A DNA stretch of 64,000 bases, from contig NZ_CP130832.1 in the NCBI RefSeq assembly GCF_030549615.1, positions 3,100,001 through 3,164,000 of the forward strand, in the 5' to 3' direction. Below the pieces are notes generated by a model. The model ran no database searches, was not told where the DNA came from, and was given only the letters and a program-made list of their open reading frames with translations. This DNA comes from Stenotrophomonas sp. 610A2 (GTDB taxonomy: Bacteria > Pseudomonadota > Gammaproteobacteria > Xanthomonadales > Xanthomonadaceae). Made by a program: the position numbers and the translations under genes. Positions 12,892 to 21,324 of the stretch are shown here, in pieces. Position 1 is the stretch's first letter, and every line of letters begins with the position of its first letter.

Positions 12892-12922
12892 AAAAACAAC
12901 GAGGGCGCCATCGGCGCCCTCG
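12892..12922 (-). terminator. Rho-independent terminator of the padR-sensor operon
   Basis: A perfect stem of CGAGGGCGCC and GGCGCCCTCG around a 3-base loop is followed on the minus strand by TTGTTTTTC. It starts about 20 bases after the stop codon of the sensor-domain gene. Confidence 0.85.
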
Positions 12923-12943
12923 TCTAGATCCAAACCAACGTGC

Positions 12944-13942
12944 TTACAAGCGCACCAGCAGATGCTTGGCCATCGCGCCATGCAGCTTGCCTACGCCGCG
13001 TGCCAGATGCAGCGTGCCGAACAGCAGCAGCACACCTACACCCACCGATACCGGCCACAACCAGAACGCATTGCCAACGTTGACGCCGTCGATCCAGATC
13101 CCGATTGGCTCGTTGGTGAACAGTGCAGCCACCGGTGCGAATACCAAGGCCAACGACGTCGACAGCAAGGTCGTCGCCACGGTGAAGTACAGGATGCCCA
13201 GCGGCAGCATCAGTACGAAGTACAGCATCGTCAGCCAGGTGCGGCCGTCCGAGAACATCGCACCGATGCGCTGCAGCCAACCCTGGCTGCGATCGGTATA
13301 GGTCGGACGACGCGGCATGCGCACACCCAACATGGTTTCGATGATGCGGCCTTCAACCAGCGACAACACCCGCACCGAGCCCAGGAAAAGCAGCAGGATC
13401 GGGAGGCCGATGATCAGGATCAGCAGCGATACCGACAGCGACAAACCGGTGACCACCCAGGTGAAGAAGAAGGTACCGGTGGCCAACGACAGCAGCATGT
13501 AGAACAGCGCGCCATAGGTATGTGGATCCAGCGCAACACCGAAGAAGCGTGCCAGCAGGGAACGCTGTACCGGCGCAGCAACCGATGCCGCAGCGCCTGG
13601 CTCGACGGAAGAAGCCGTGGCGCCCGCTGCCGCCATCGCCATTACAGGTACTGGACGCGTTGCAGGCCGTGGCGTGCGCATCGCGCGGTTCACCGTGACC
13701 TCGGTTTCGCGATAGATCTCCGCAACTTCCTCCGGCGCACCGTAGCTGCCGGCAACGCCTGCAATCACCTCGGCCTCGCTCTTGCCCGGCTGTTCGGCCA
13801 GCTCCGAGCGCAGGTATTCCTCGGCGTCGTACAGCGCGTCCTGGATCATCGCCAGGTCAGCGCCGCTCAATGCGGCACGCAGCTGGTCCAGGTATTCGGG
13901 AATCGTCGTCGGCAGCGGCCGCGCGTTGAATTCGATAGTCAT
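12944..13942 (-). CDS. HAAS/DUF1700-like and putative sensor-domain membrane protein
   Basis: The protein has 332 residues. Residues 1-85 are a HAAS/DUF1700-like helical domain (YLDQLRAALSGAD...DALYDAEEYLRSEL and YGAPEEVAEIYRET), the domain that typically follows PadR regulators. An Ala/Pro/Val-rich linker leads to a membrane part with about four segments (TYGALFYMLLSLATGTFFF; LSLSVSLLILIIGLPILLLF; TWLTMLYFVLMLPLGILYF; AFWLWPVSVGVGVLLLF), resembling the Sensor family. Its ATG overlaps the padR stop as TGATG, so the two are translationally coupled. The likely role is membrane signal reception for PadR; the signal is unknown. Confidence 0.8.
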   Translation of the reverse strand: MTIEFNARPLPTTIPEYLDQLRAALSGADLAMIQDALYDAEEYLRSELAEQPGKSEAEVIAGVAGSYGAPEEVAEIYRETEVTVNRAMRTPRPATRPVPVMAMAAAGATASSVEPGAAASVAAPVQRSLLARFFGVALDPHTYGALFYMLLSLATGTFFFTWVVTGLSLSVSLLILIIGLPILLLFLGSVRVLSLVEGRIIETMLGVRMPRRPTYTDRSQGWLQRIGAMFSDGRTWLTMLYFVLMLPLGILYFTVATTLLSTSLALVFAPVAALFTNEPIGIWIDGVNVGNAFWLWPVSVGVGVLLLFGTLHLARGVGKLHGAMAKHLLVRL

Positions 13943-14304
13943 CAGTTGACTCCTTCCAGTACCGACTCGACCGAGTCGCGGGTGGCATTCCAGGCAGCGA
14001 TCCATTGCCGCAGGGCGGCGCGACCGTCGTCGTTGATGCGGTAGTAGCGCCGCGGCGGTCCAGCCACCGACGGCTCCACATGGCTTTCCAGCAGGCCAGC
14101 GCCTTCCAGGTTGCGCAGCACCGGGTACAAGGCGCTCTGCTTGCCGCTCAGCACGCCATCACCAACCCGCTCCAGCTCCTTGGCAATCAGATAGCCGTAC
14201 AGCGGCTCCGGCGCCTTGGCCAGCACCGCCAGCAAGGCCAGTGACACCGTGCCTGTGCTCAATTCCTTCTGGAACTTACGCAGATACGCATCCAATTCAG
14301 TCAT
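13942..14304 (-). CDS. PadR family transcriptional regulator
   Basis: The protein has 120 residues. It has the PadR winged helix with LSLLAVLAK-like start (SLALLAVLAKAPEPLYGYLI), the recognition region GKQSALYPVLRNLEGAGLLE and the wing GPPRRYYRINDDG. PadR proteins repress nearby genes and respond to ligands or to partner membrane proteins. It is the first gene of a two-gene operon with the HAAS/sensor membrane protein. The AT-rich stretch just upstream is a probable autoregulatory operator. Confidence 0.9.
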   Translation of the reverse strand: MTELDAYLRKFQKELSTGTVSLALLAVLAKAPEPLYGYLIAKELERVGDGVLSGKQSALYPVLRNLEGAGLLESHVEPSVAGPPRRYYRINDDGRAALRQWIAAWNATRDSVESVLEGVN

Positions 14305-14331
14305 GGCCCTTACTCCTGCCAGCTAACGTGA

Positions 14332-14362
14332 AGTAGATACTAGTACTTAGTTCGCTATAGTG
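14332..14362. promoter_or_regulatory. AT-rich dyad upstream of padR, candidate PadR operator
   Basis: Within very GC-rich surroundings this block is AT-rich and contains the palindrome TACTAGTA (14337-14344) flanked by GATAC and CTTAG. It lies about 30 bases upstream of the padR start and would cover its promoter. The assignment rests only on position, composition and symmetry. Confidence 0.45.
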
Positions 14363-14459
14363 AATATGCCGGTAGTCACCCCCAACCTCGGTCACAAGGC
14401 TGGCCGACAGCAAGTGCAATCGCGCAGAATCGGCGACACACCCAACTGGAATGCGCACG

Positions 14460-15362
14460 ATGACGCTACGTCCCTGCCTGCTCGCCCTGGCCCTGTCGCT
14501 GTCCCCGCTGCCGCTGCTGGCGGCCGACGCCCCCGCCAAGTACCGCAGCGCGCAGGAGATCATCGATGCCGCACCGGCCAGCGACTGGCATACCCCGGCA
14601 GCAGAGAACACGCTGTACATGGATGTGGAAGGCGGCCGCGTCATCATCGAGCTGGCCCCGCAGTTCGCACCCGAGCACGCCGGCAACATCCGCACGATGG
14701 CCAAGGAACACTTCTGGGATGGGCTGAGCATCTACCGCTCGCAGGACAACTTCGTGGTGCAGTTCGGCGACGCCGATGCCGACGATGCGGCCAAAGCCAA
14801 GTCGATGGGCAGCGCCAAGAGCCACCTGCCAGCGGAGTTCCAGCGTCCTGTCGAAGGACTTGCCTTCACCGCCCTGCCCGACCGTGATGGCTGGGCCACC
14901 AGGACCGGCTTCGTAGGCGACTTCGCGGTGGGCAGCGATGGCAAGAACGCCTGGTTGGCGCATTGCTATGGCGCGCTCGGCGCCGGCCGCAACAATGACG
15001 AAGACAGCAGCGTTGGTGCAGAACTTTACGTGGTCACCGGCCAATCGCCGCGCCAGCTGGACCGCAACATCACCCTGGTTGGCCGCGTGCTCAAGGGCAT
15101 GGAGCTGCTCAGCACGATCAAGCGCGGCCCGGACCCGATGGGCTTCTACGAAGACCCCGCGCAGCGCACGCAGATCAAGGCGATCACCTTGGCCAGCGAA
15201 TTGCCGGAAGCACAGCGGGTAAACCTGCAGGTGCTGCGTACCGATTCAAAGACCTTCGCCGATGCGGTGGAAGCGCGTCGCAATCGCGTGGACGGTTTCT
15301 ACAAGCGCGCCGCCGGCCACATCGACCTGTGCAACATCCCGTTGCCGGTAAGGATTCGATAA
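14460..15362 (+). CDS. Periplasmic peptidylprolyl isomerase, cyclophilin type
   Basis: The protein has 300 residues. It has a cleavable signal peptide ([23 protein letters not shown]). The cyclophilin core begins with [20 protein letters not shown], followed by [20 protein letters not shown] and LTLVGRV-like [15 protein letters not shown]. It should catalyse proline isomerisation in the periplasm. Inserts between core strands make it longer than PpiA. The start at 14460 places GGA nine bases upstream; the ATG at 14451 touches that GGA and is less likely. Confidence 0.88.
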   Translation: MTLRPCLLALALSLSPLPLLAADAPAKYRSAQEIIDAAPASDWHTPAAENTLYMDVEGGRVIIELAPQFAPEHAGNIRTMAKEHFWDGLSIYRSQDNFVVQFGDADADDAAKAKSMGSAKSHLPAEFQRPVEGLAFTALPDRDGWATRTGFVGDFAVGSDGKNAWLAHCYGALGAGRNNDEDSSVGAELYVVTGQSPRQLDRNITLVGRVLKGMELLSTIKRGPDPMGFYEDPAQRTQIKAITLASELPEAQRVNLQVLRTDSKTFADAVEARRNRVDGFYKRAAGHIDLCNIPLPVRIR

Positions 15363-15375
15363 AAAAACGAATCAT

Positions 15376-15443
15376 GTAGTGCCGAGCCATGCTCGGCAGA
15401 GGCCTTACCGGTAAAGCCCCTGCCGAGCATGGCTCGGCACTAC
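15376..15443. repeat. SMAG dyad
   Basis: Two SMAG copies face each other (15376-15399 and 15420-15443) with a 20-base spacer containing TTACCGGTAAAGCCCC. The same spacer text recurs in the dyad at 21123 and, partly, near 27590 and 55916, so the dyad with its spacer behaves as one unit. It follows the cyclophilin gene by 14 bases and may act as a transcript end. Confidence 0.9.
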
Positions 15444-15454
15444 AGGTTCACTGC

Positions 15455-15511
15455 TTGACATTCCCGGGCAATCAGGCGTTTAATTAATTAACGAATTAGT
15501 TAATTGATTAC
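15455..15511 (+). promoter_or_regulatory. Near-consensus sigma-70 promoter overlapping an AT-rich operator
   Basis: TTGACA at 15455-15460 and TTTAAT at 15479-15484 are separated by 18 bases. The -10 element runs into a pure AT block with the inverted repeat AATTAAC (15486-15492), GAATTA, GTTAATT (15499-15505). The ArsR start codon is at 15514, so a regulator bound to the dyad would cover the -10 region and the transcription start. No purine-rich ribosome binding site lies before the ATG. Confidence 0.75.
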
Positions 15512-15513
15512 CC

Positions 15514-15840
15514 ATGCCTGCCGATCAGATCTTCGAAGCCCTTGCCTCACGCCCGCGCCGGCAGATCCTGGCGTATCTGTCGGCGCAGGAGCTCACCGCT
15601 GGCGAGATCGGCCAGCGTTTCGAGATGAGCGCGCCGGCCATCTCGCGTCATCTCTCGGTGCTCACCGCAGCCGGGCTGGTCACCAGCGAGCGCCGTGGCC
15701 AGTTCGTTTTCTACCGGCTCACCCCCGACAACATGGTCAACACTTTGAGCCGCTTCGCCTTCGAGGTCTGCCCAACGGCCGGGCCGCTACAGCGCGAATC
15801 ACGTCGCAATGCCAAGACCAAGGCAAAACCCGCCAGCTAA
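15514..15840 (+). CDS. ArsR family winged-helix regulator
   Basis: The protein has 108 residues with the ArsR/SdpR-type fold: IFEALASRPRRQILAYLS, the helix-turn-helix ELTAGEIGQRFEMSAPAISR and HLSVLTAAGLVTSERRGQFV. The ELCV metal box of ArsR/SmtB is absent, so it is more like the autorepressor (SdpR-like) group. The only later cysteine is in the tail (FEVCPTAG). It is first in an operon with the cupin/DUF2867 gene 17 bases downstream and very probably represses its own promoter through the AT-rich dyad. Confidence 0.88.
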   Translation: MPADQIFEALASRPRRQILAYLSAQELTAGEIGQRFEMSAPAISRHLSVLTAAGLVTSERRGQFVFYRLTPDNMVNTLSRFAFEVCPTAGPLQRESRRNAKTKAKPAS

Positions 15841-15857
15841 CTACCACGAGGCATCGC

Positions 15858-17246
15858 ATGGAACGCAGTCGCACTCCGAACGAAAGCAGCTTTCCGCATG
15901 TCTCGATCAATGCCAGTGATGGCAGCCGTGCCGCCGAAGTCACACTACTGACCCAGCTGGATGTGGGCGCCGGCGATGCAGTTGCAACAGCGGCAGGTGC
16001 ACGCCAGGCCCAGCATGCGCATTTCAACGATGCGCTGGACGAGCCTTCGGCGCGGCTTTCAGCGCCCAACCTGGCGGCCGGCGACAACGCCGCGCTGTAC
16101 ACGTTCTCGGTGGGCAGTAATGGTCATCCATTCCACCGTCATGCTGCACCGCGTGTGTTCACCGCGATCAGCGGCAGCGGCGGCGCGCGCCTACGCTTCA
16201 TCGCCGCAGGTTCGGCCTGCGACACGCCGCAGGATATCCAGCAGGCCCTGCGCCACGTCGAGATTCCCGCCGATTGTCTGTTCACGGTGCGCATGGCCGC
16301 CAACACCTGGCATCAGTTCGAGCCACTGCGCGACAACGGCAGGCATCCAGCGCTGTTCGCGGTCTCCTGCCATCCCGATGAAACCGCAGGCGCGCTGGAT
16401 CCCGCACTGCAGGCGCAGGTCGCGCGCGGCGAGGCCGACCTCGCCAGCCTCACTGAGCTGATGCCGGCAGCACTGCAGCAGCACACACAACAAACCGAGG
16501 TGTGGACCAGCGTACTCAGTTTCGATCCCAAGCCTCGGCAAGCCTGGGCGTGTGCGCAACTGCGCCAGCATGCCGGGCAGTTGCGCCAACTGCTGGTGCA
16601 ACTGCGACCGCGCAGCGGCACTACATCGCTCAGGCTGCCCAGCCTGCGGGTGCATGGCGGGCATCAACTGCCACCAGACTCACTATTGGCCGAGCAACTG
16701 CCGCGTTACCAGCACCAGGATCACGTGGAGGTGCAAATCGATCAACGCTGGCTTGCCAGCAGCCATCCAGAACAACTGCTGGCGGCCCTGCTCACCGCCT
16801 TCATCCAACAACCCGCCGACAGCGTCAGCAGCCTGATGCGGCTGCGGAACCTGGTCGCACGCCCATTGCGACTACGCACCTCGTCACTGGGCTGCCCTGT
16901 ATCGTCGCTGTTGAGCGATGCGTCGAAACAACGCTTTGCCCAGCGCTTCCCGGTGCTGGCCACTTCCATCAGTGCCAACTCGGCGCAGGTGCTGCTTGGT
17001 GCCGATGATCGCCACCTGCAATTCCGGTCCAGCGTCGCGGTGCAGCGCGATGGCGAGCGGATCACCTTCAGCCTTTCCACCCGCGTGTATTGCCGCAATC
17101 CCTTCGGGCACCTGTACATGGCAGCGGTGGACCCGATGCATCGCCACTTCATCGCGCCAAAGATGTTGAAGACCGCCGTCAATTGCCTGCTGGAAGAGGC
17201 CGCGACAGCACTTCCTGCCGGCCACGCAGCCTTCGTGACGATGTGA
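15858..17246 (+). CDS. Two-domain protein: cupin-like N-terminus and DUF2867 C-terminus
   Basis: The protein has 462 residues. The N-terminal half contains a cupin-like stretch (SNGHPFHRHAAPRVFTAISG, later AANTWHQFEP) in which HxH and a later His could bind a metal. The C-terminal 170 residues match the DUF2867 pattern (FRSSVAVQRDGERITFSLST, RVYCRNPFGHLYMAAVDPMH). The middle is Gln/Leu-rich and less conserved-looking. Start at 15858; longer in-frame starts overlap arsR. The ArsR-DUF2867 pairing suggests a stress- or ligand-induced protein, but no reaction is known to me. Confidence 0.75.
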   Translation: MERSRTPNESSFPHVSINASDGSRAAEVTLLTQLDVGAGDAVATAAGARQAQHAHFNDALDEPSARLSAPNLAAGDNAALYTFSVGSNGHPFHRHAAPRVFTAISGSGGARLRFIAAGSACDTPQDIQQALRHVEIPADCLFTVRMAANTWHQFEPLRDNGRHPALFAVSCHPDETAGALDPALQAQVARGEADLASLTELMPAALQQHTQQTEVWTSVLSFDPKPRQAWACAQLRQHAGQLRQLLVQLRPRSGTTSLRLPSLRVHGGHQLPPDSLLAEQLPRYQHQDHVEVQIDQRWLASSHPEQLLAALLTAFIQQPADSVSSLMRLRNLVARPLRLRTSSLGCPVSSLLSDASKQRFAQRFPVLATSISANSAQVLLGADDRHLQFRSSVAVQRDGERITFSLSTRVYCRNPFGHLYMAAVDPMHRHFIAPKMLKTAVNCLLEEAATALPAGHAAFVTM

Positions 17247-17350
17247 GCGGCGGCATCGTTCAGCCGATGGGACGATGCAGGCAGTAAACGGTGACTACCC
17301 GAGCTGCATGTATCGCAGTAGCTTGACGACTCGTTCCGAAGGAGCCTGCC

Positions 17351-17752
17351 ATGGCCCACGTCACCATTGAATCAACGGAAAGCAACTACGCCCATCGCAT
17401 CAGCAACGGCGTCCACAGTCTTGTGGCCGATGAGCCGGCCCGCTTGGGCGGGCAGGACGCAGGCATGGCGCCGTTCGACCTGTATCTGGCATCGCTTGCC
17501 GCCTGCACCGCGATTACCTTGCGTATGTATGCAGAGAAAAAAGGCTGGGAGCTAGGTGAGTTCAACGCCGAGCTGACCTCCAGCCGCGATGAAGCCGGTA
17601 AGCTGCAGGTGCACCGCATTCTTTCCGCTACCGGCGCGTTGACAGGCGAACAATGGGAACGACTACTGGATGTAGCCACCCGTACACCGGTCACCAAAGT
17701 GATGGGCGAAGGTGCGACCATCACCAGCGAACACCGCGCCCTGAAGAGTTGA
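17351..17752 (+). CDS. OsmC family protein with one conserved cysteine
   Basis: The protein has 133 residues, start preceded by AAGGAG at 17339-17344. It has the OsmC/Ohr fold, whose members reduce hydroperoxides. The first redox-motif cysteine is present in LASLAACTAITLRMYAEKKG. The place of the second cysteine (usually DKCPVH) reads TRTPVTKVM, with Thr instead of Cys, as in one known OsmC subgroup. Classical two-cysteine peroxidase chemistry is therefore unlikely. An 82-residue acidic protein follows six bases later. Confidence 0.88.
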   Translation: MAHVTIESTESNYAHRISNGVHSLVADEPARLGGQDAGMAPFDLYLASLAACTAITLRMYAEKKGWELGEFNAELTSSRDEAGKLQVHRILSATGALTGEQWERLLDVATRTPVTKVMGEGATITSEHRALKS

Positions 17753-17758
17753 GACGCC

Positions 17759-18007
17759 ATGTTTACGATTGTTGTGATCTGGGATGCAGACAACGCTGAG
17801 GTGACCCAGTGGGATGAGACCCCATGGGTTACCACCTTCAAGGATCGCGAAGTGTCTTTGCGGGCCGGCCCGCGCGAGCGGGTAGACGCCAACGGCGTCA
17901 GCAGCCAGGTGGCGGTCTATCTGCCCGATGAGTTCAACGAAGAAGAGTTCCAGGACCTGTTTGCCGTGCACGAAAAGCGGATTCCGGAGCTGCACCTGCA
18001 TGGCTGA
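17759..18007 (+). CDS. Small hypothetical protein
   Basis: The protein has 82 residues, is acidic, has no cysteine and no membrane segment. It reads as a compact alpha/beta protein (FTIVVIWDADNAEVTQWDET; later DEFNEEEFQDLFAVHEKRI). It starts six bases after the osmC stop with GAGACGCC upstream, so it is almost certainly co-transcribed and perhaps works with the OsmC protein. I do not recognise a family. Confidence 0.7.
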   Translation: MFTIVVIWDADNAEVTQWDETPWVTTFKDREVSLRAGPRERVDANGVSSQVAVYLPDEFNEEEFQDLFAVHEKRIPELHLHG

Positions 18008-18017
18008 TGCCCGCTCT

Positions 18018-18178
18018 TGTGGGAGCGGCGTTAGCCGCGAAGCTGGAAACGGTTCAGATCATCGGCTTCGCGGCTGACGCCGCTTCTACAAAAGCCACTG
18101 GGTACTTTACTTGCGCGTGCCGCGAAGCTGGTGTCGTTTCAGAGCATCAGCTTCGCGGCTTACGCCGCTCCCACAAAT
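18018..18178. repeat. REP-type inverted pair plus a partial second pair
   Basis: A forward copy (18018-18043) and an inverted copy (18063-18091) are followed by a left half copy (GCCGCGAAGCTGG near 18119) and a full inverted copy (18148-18177). It looks like two successive dyads, the second missing its first arm. They lie between convergent genes. Confidence 0.85.
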
Positions 18179-18185
18179 CTGCGGA

Positions 18186-18977
18186 TTACTTCTTCTTGCG
18201 GCGGCGCCACCACAGGCGCAGCAGCCATGCCAGGAAGCCACCAACCAGAATCAACGGCAGCAGGCCTGCGGCGATACGGATCACATAAGCCACGCTGGTG
18301 GTGAAGATCTCGCCGAAATCGCCGAACGCCCGGCCAATCTCGCTGCGATTGCGCTGGCTGTTGGTCGACTCGATGTTGATGGTCACCAGTTGAGTATCGA
18401 TGCGCCGGTGCTGCTGCGCCGAATCACGATTGGCCTGCTGCAGGCCAGCTTCGATCTCCGACAGGCGCTGCGAAATCGTCAGCAGGTCGGCCACCGCCAG
18501 ATCCTTGCGCTGCTGATACTCGAGCAGACGCTCGTGTTCAGCCTTCAAGCGATCCTGCATCAATCGGGTATCGGCCACCTGCTGGGCCAGGTCCTCGGCC
18601 TCGGTGTTGCGGGTGGTCACCTCGCCTTTGTCGCTGGCCAGCGCGATCAGCGGCTCCACGCCCTTGGGGGCGACCCGCACCTTGATCGAGCCACGCGGCG
18701 TATCGCCGCCCTGCTGGGACACGTTGAGCACCGCGCAGTCGCCGAACCTGGCGCTCTGGCAAGCGTCGGATACCGCCTTCACCCGCGGCGCGATGTCCTT
18801 GCCCGGCAACTGCAGCTGCACCGTGTGCTCGTAGGCCAGGAACGCGCCTTCCGGGGATTGCACCGCATCGGCGGCAACGGCCGCGGTTTCGGCCGACATC
18901 TCATGCTTGGCACAGCCGGCCAGCGCCAGCAGCGCGCCCAGTGCCAAGGCCAAGGTACTTCCGTGCAATTGCTTCAT
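18186..18977 (-). CDS. DUF4349 lipoprotein
   Basis: The protein has 263 residues. A signal peptide ends in the lipobox LALAGC (Cys 22). The centre matches DUF4349 (GSIKVRVAPKGVEPLI, then a long heptad-like helix NTEAEDLAQQVADTRLMQDR through SEIEAGLQQ), and a C-terminal membrane helix (YVIRIAAGLLPLILVGGFLAWLLRLWW) is followed by the basic tail RRRKKK. With a lipid at one end and a membrane helix at the other it is probably an inner-membrane protein spanning a periplasmic coiled coil. Function unknown. Confidence 0.85.
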   Translation of the reverse strand: MKQLHGSTLALALGALLALAGCAKHEMSAETAAVAADAVQSPEGAFLAYEHTVQLQLPGKDIAPRVKAVSDACQSARFGDCAVLNVSQQGGDTPRGSIKVRVAPKGVEPLIALASDKGEVTTRNTEAEDLAQQVADTRLMQDRLKAEHERLLEYQQRKDLAVADLLTISQRLSEIEAGLQQANRDSAQQHRRIDTQLVTINIESTNSQRNRSEIGRAFGDFGEIFTTSVAYVIRIAAGLLPLILVGGFLAWLLRLWWRRRKKK

Positions 18978-19059
18978 GCTTCCATGTTCCCAAAAGGTTT
19001 CGTGGCGGCAGCATAGCGACTTGGCTGAATACGAAGGCTAAAAATTCGTGCAGAGCCGG

Positions 19060-19144
19060 GTAGCCCGGGTAAGCGAAGCGCACCCGGGGATTCGTTGGGC
19101 CGAATGAACCAGGAACCCGGGTGCGCTGCGCTTACCCGGGCTAC
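19060..19144. repeat. Palindrome family D, inverted pair
   Basis: A forward copy (19060-19089, GTAGCCCGGGTAAGCGAAGC) and an inverted copy (19115-19144) share the outer text TAGCCCGGGTAAGCG/CACCCGGG. Single members lie at 33812, 45567 and 46917. Confidence 0.85.
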
Positions 19145-19255
19145 ACAGCCCTCCGCTGAACCACCCGTTTCGGCAAGCCGACACCAACCAAAGGCAGGTG
19201 CAGCGCACGCCCTGTCCGCCTATGCTCGGGGATTCCCTCAGCAACAGGATCACCG

Positions 19256-21058
19256 ATGCGCAAGCACCTGCTCGCCGCCGCCCTGCTCGCCAGCCTCGCC
19301 GGCTGCCAGAGCGGTGACGCCCCGACCGCGCCGTCCACCTCCACCGAGCAGGCCGGGCAGGCCCAGGCCGATGCCCAGTTCGCCGAGCTGTCGAAGAAGG
19401 CACTGGATACCTGGATGCAGCTGTCCCCGGTCAGCGCCACCCAGATCGGTGATCACCGCTACGACAGCCAGCTCGATGACCTCAGCGCCGCCGGCCAGCA
19501 GAAGAGCCTGGAGGCCAGCAAGGCCCTGCTCGCCGAGCTGGACAAGCTCGACGTCAGCAAGCTCGGCCGCGAGAACCAGGTGGACGCCGCCATCCTGCGC
19601 AACCAGCTGCAGTCGGACATCTGGTCCAACGAAACCATGCAGTCGTGGAAGTGGGACCCGCAGGTCTATAACGGCCTGGCCGGCAGCGCCATCTACGGCC
19701 TGATGGCACGCGAGTTCGCGCCGCTGCCGGAGCGCCTGAAGTCGGCTACCGCACGCATCGAACTGATCCCGCAGATCTTCGCCGCCGCCCGCGCCAACCT
19801 GGACCCGGCACGCGTGCCAAAGATCCACGCCGAAACCGTCGCCAAGCAGAACCGCGGCATCCTCAGCCTGGTTGAAACCTTCATCGTGCCCAACATCGGC
19901 CAGCTCGAAGCCGCCGACCAGGAACGCCTGAAGGCCGCCATCGCCAAACTGACCACAGCAGTCGAAGAACAGCAGACCTGGCTGGACAAGACCCTGGTGC
20001 CTAATGCCAAGGGCGAGTTCCGCATCGGTGCGGAGAAGTACGACCAGAAGCTGAAGTTCTCGCTCAACTCCTCGCTGTCGCGCGCCGAGATCGGCGAGCG
20101 TGCCCGCGCCGAGCTGACCCGCGTGCGCAAGGACATGTACGGCATCGCCCAGGTGGTGCTGAAGGACAAGCCGGGCGCCCCGGAAATGCCGGCCAACCCG
20201 ACCGACGACCAGCAGCAGAAGGCAATCGAAGCCGCACTGGAACTGGCCTATGCCGACAAGCCGGCCCGCGACAAGGTCGTGGACGATGCCAAGGCCGCGT
20301 TGGACCAATCCACCGAGTTCGTGCGCAAGCATGACCTGATGACCCTGCCCGACGCGCCGGTCGACATCATCCTGATGCCGGAATTCCAGCGTGGCGTGGC
20401 CGTGGCCTATTGCGACTCGCCGGGCCCGTTGGACAAGAACCTGAAGACCTTCTATGCGGTCTCGCCGATTCCGGATGACTGGAACGACAAGCAGGTCGAC
20501 TCCTTCCTGCGCGAATACAACAGCCGCATGATCCACCTGCTGTCCATCCACGAAGGCACCCCGGGCCACTACCTGGAAGGCTGGCACTCGGGCAAGTTCC
20601 CGTCGACGCTGCGCGCGGTACTGCGTTCGGGCCTGTTTGCCGAAGGCTGGGCGGTGTACACCGAGCGCATGATGCAGGAACAGGGTTACCTGGATAACGA
20701 CCCGCTGTTCCACCTGGTGCAGCTCAAGTTCTACCTGCGCACCATTGCCAATGCCATCCTCGACCAGGGTGTACACGTGGACAATTGGAGCCGTGAGCAG
20801 GCCATGCAGCTGATGACCCACGACGCCTTCCAGCAGGAAAGCGAAGCCTCCGGCAAGTGGGTGCGCGCACAGCTCACCTCGGCCCAGCTGCCGACCTACT
20901 TCGTCGGCGCACAGGAGCACTTCGATACCCGCAAGGCAGTGCAGGAAAAGCAGGGTGCCAACTTCAACCTGAAGGCCTACCACGACCAGATGCTGTCCTA
21001 CGGCGCACCGCCGGTGCGTTTCGCACGCCAGCTGATGCTGGAACAGCCGATCGAGTAA
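19256..21058 (+). CDS. DUF885 family lipoprotein, predicted metallopeptidase
   Basis: The protein has 600 residues. A lipobox LASLAGC (Cys 17) follows a short signal peptide. The DUF885 catalytic segment reads HEGTPGHYLEGWH (near 430) with a downstream EGWAVYTERMM helix; this HExxPGH plus EGWAxYxE pattern resembles zinc peptidases of the gluzincin type. A long helical N-terminal domain precedes it. The DUF885 proteins are mostly annotated without proven substrate. A strong terminator follows directly. Confidence 0.87.
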   Translation: MRKHLLAAALLASLAGCQSGDAPTAPSTSTEQAGQAQADAQFAELSKKALDTWMQLSPVSATQIGDHRYDSQLDDLSAAGQQKSLEASKALLAELDKLDVSKLGRENQVDAAILRNQLQSDIWSNETMQSWKWDPQVYNGLAGSAIYGLMAREFAPLPERLKSATARIELIPQIFAAARANLDPARVPKIHAETVAKQNRGILSLVETFIVPNIGQLEAADQERLKAAIAKLTTAVEEQQTWLDKTLVPNAKGEFRIGAEKYDQKLKFSLNSSLSRAEIGERARAELTRVRKDMYGIAQVVLKDKPGAPEMPANPTDDQQQKAIEAALELAYADKPARDKVVDDAKAALDQSTEFVRKHDLMTLPDAPVDIILMPEFQRGVAVAYCDSPGPLDKNLKTFYAVSPIPDDWNDKQVDSFLREYNSRMIHLLSIHEGTPGHYLEGWHSGKFPSTLRAVLRSGLFAEGWAVYTERMMQEQGYLDNDPLFHLVQLKFYLRTIANAILDQGVHVDNWSREQAMQLMTHDAFQQESEASGKWVRAQLTSAQLPTYFVGAQEHFDTRKAVQEKQGANFNLKAYHDQMLSYGAPPVRFARQLMLEQPIE

Positions 21059-21080
21059 ATCCGGCTGGTTTGTCTACTGA

Positions 21081-21110
21081 AAAGCCCGGGCAGCGCCCGG
21101 GCTTTTTTTT
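21081..21110 (+). terminator. Rho-independent terminator after the DUF885 gene
   Basis: An 11-base stem (AAAGCCCGGGC with GCCCGGGCTTT) closes a 3-base loop and runs into eight thymines. It lies 22 bases after the stop codon. Confidence 0.95.
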
Positions 21111-21122
21111 GCATTTGCCCCT

Positions 21123-21191
21123 GCAGTGCCGAGCCATGCTCGGCTGAAGCATTACCGGTAAAGCCCCATGCCGAGCATGGCTCGGCACTAC
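21123..21191. repeat. SMAG dyad
   Basis: Two opposed SMAG copies (21123-21146, with one base changed, and 21169-21191) enclose the conserved spacer ATTACCGGTAAAGCCCC, as at 15376-15443. Confidence 0.9.
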
Positions 21192-21324
21192 AGGTGCTCA
21201 ACTTGCAGGAGCGGCGCCCGCACTTCGAACAGGCATGCATTCCGGCCTATTGCCGTGATCTGCGCGCCACCTACAATTCCGCCTGCGCTGCAAACAACCA
21301 ACTATCACGGGGGAAGGCTTCAAC

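Noticed and set aside
15504..15857. Long upstream extension of the cupin/DUF2867 frame
   Set aside because: It overlaps arsR in another frame. The ATG at 15858 after arsR is a natural second-gene start.
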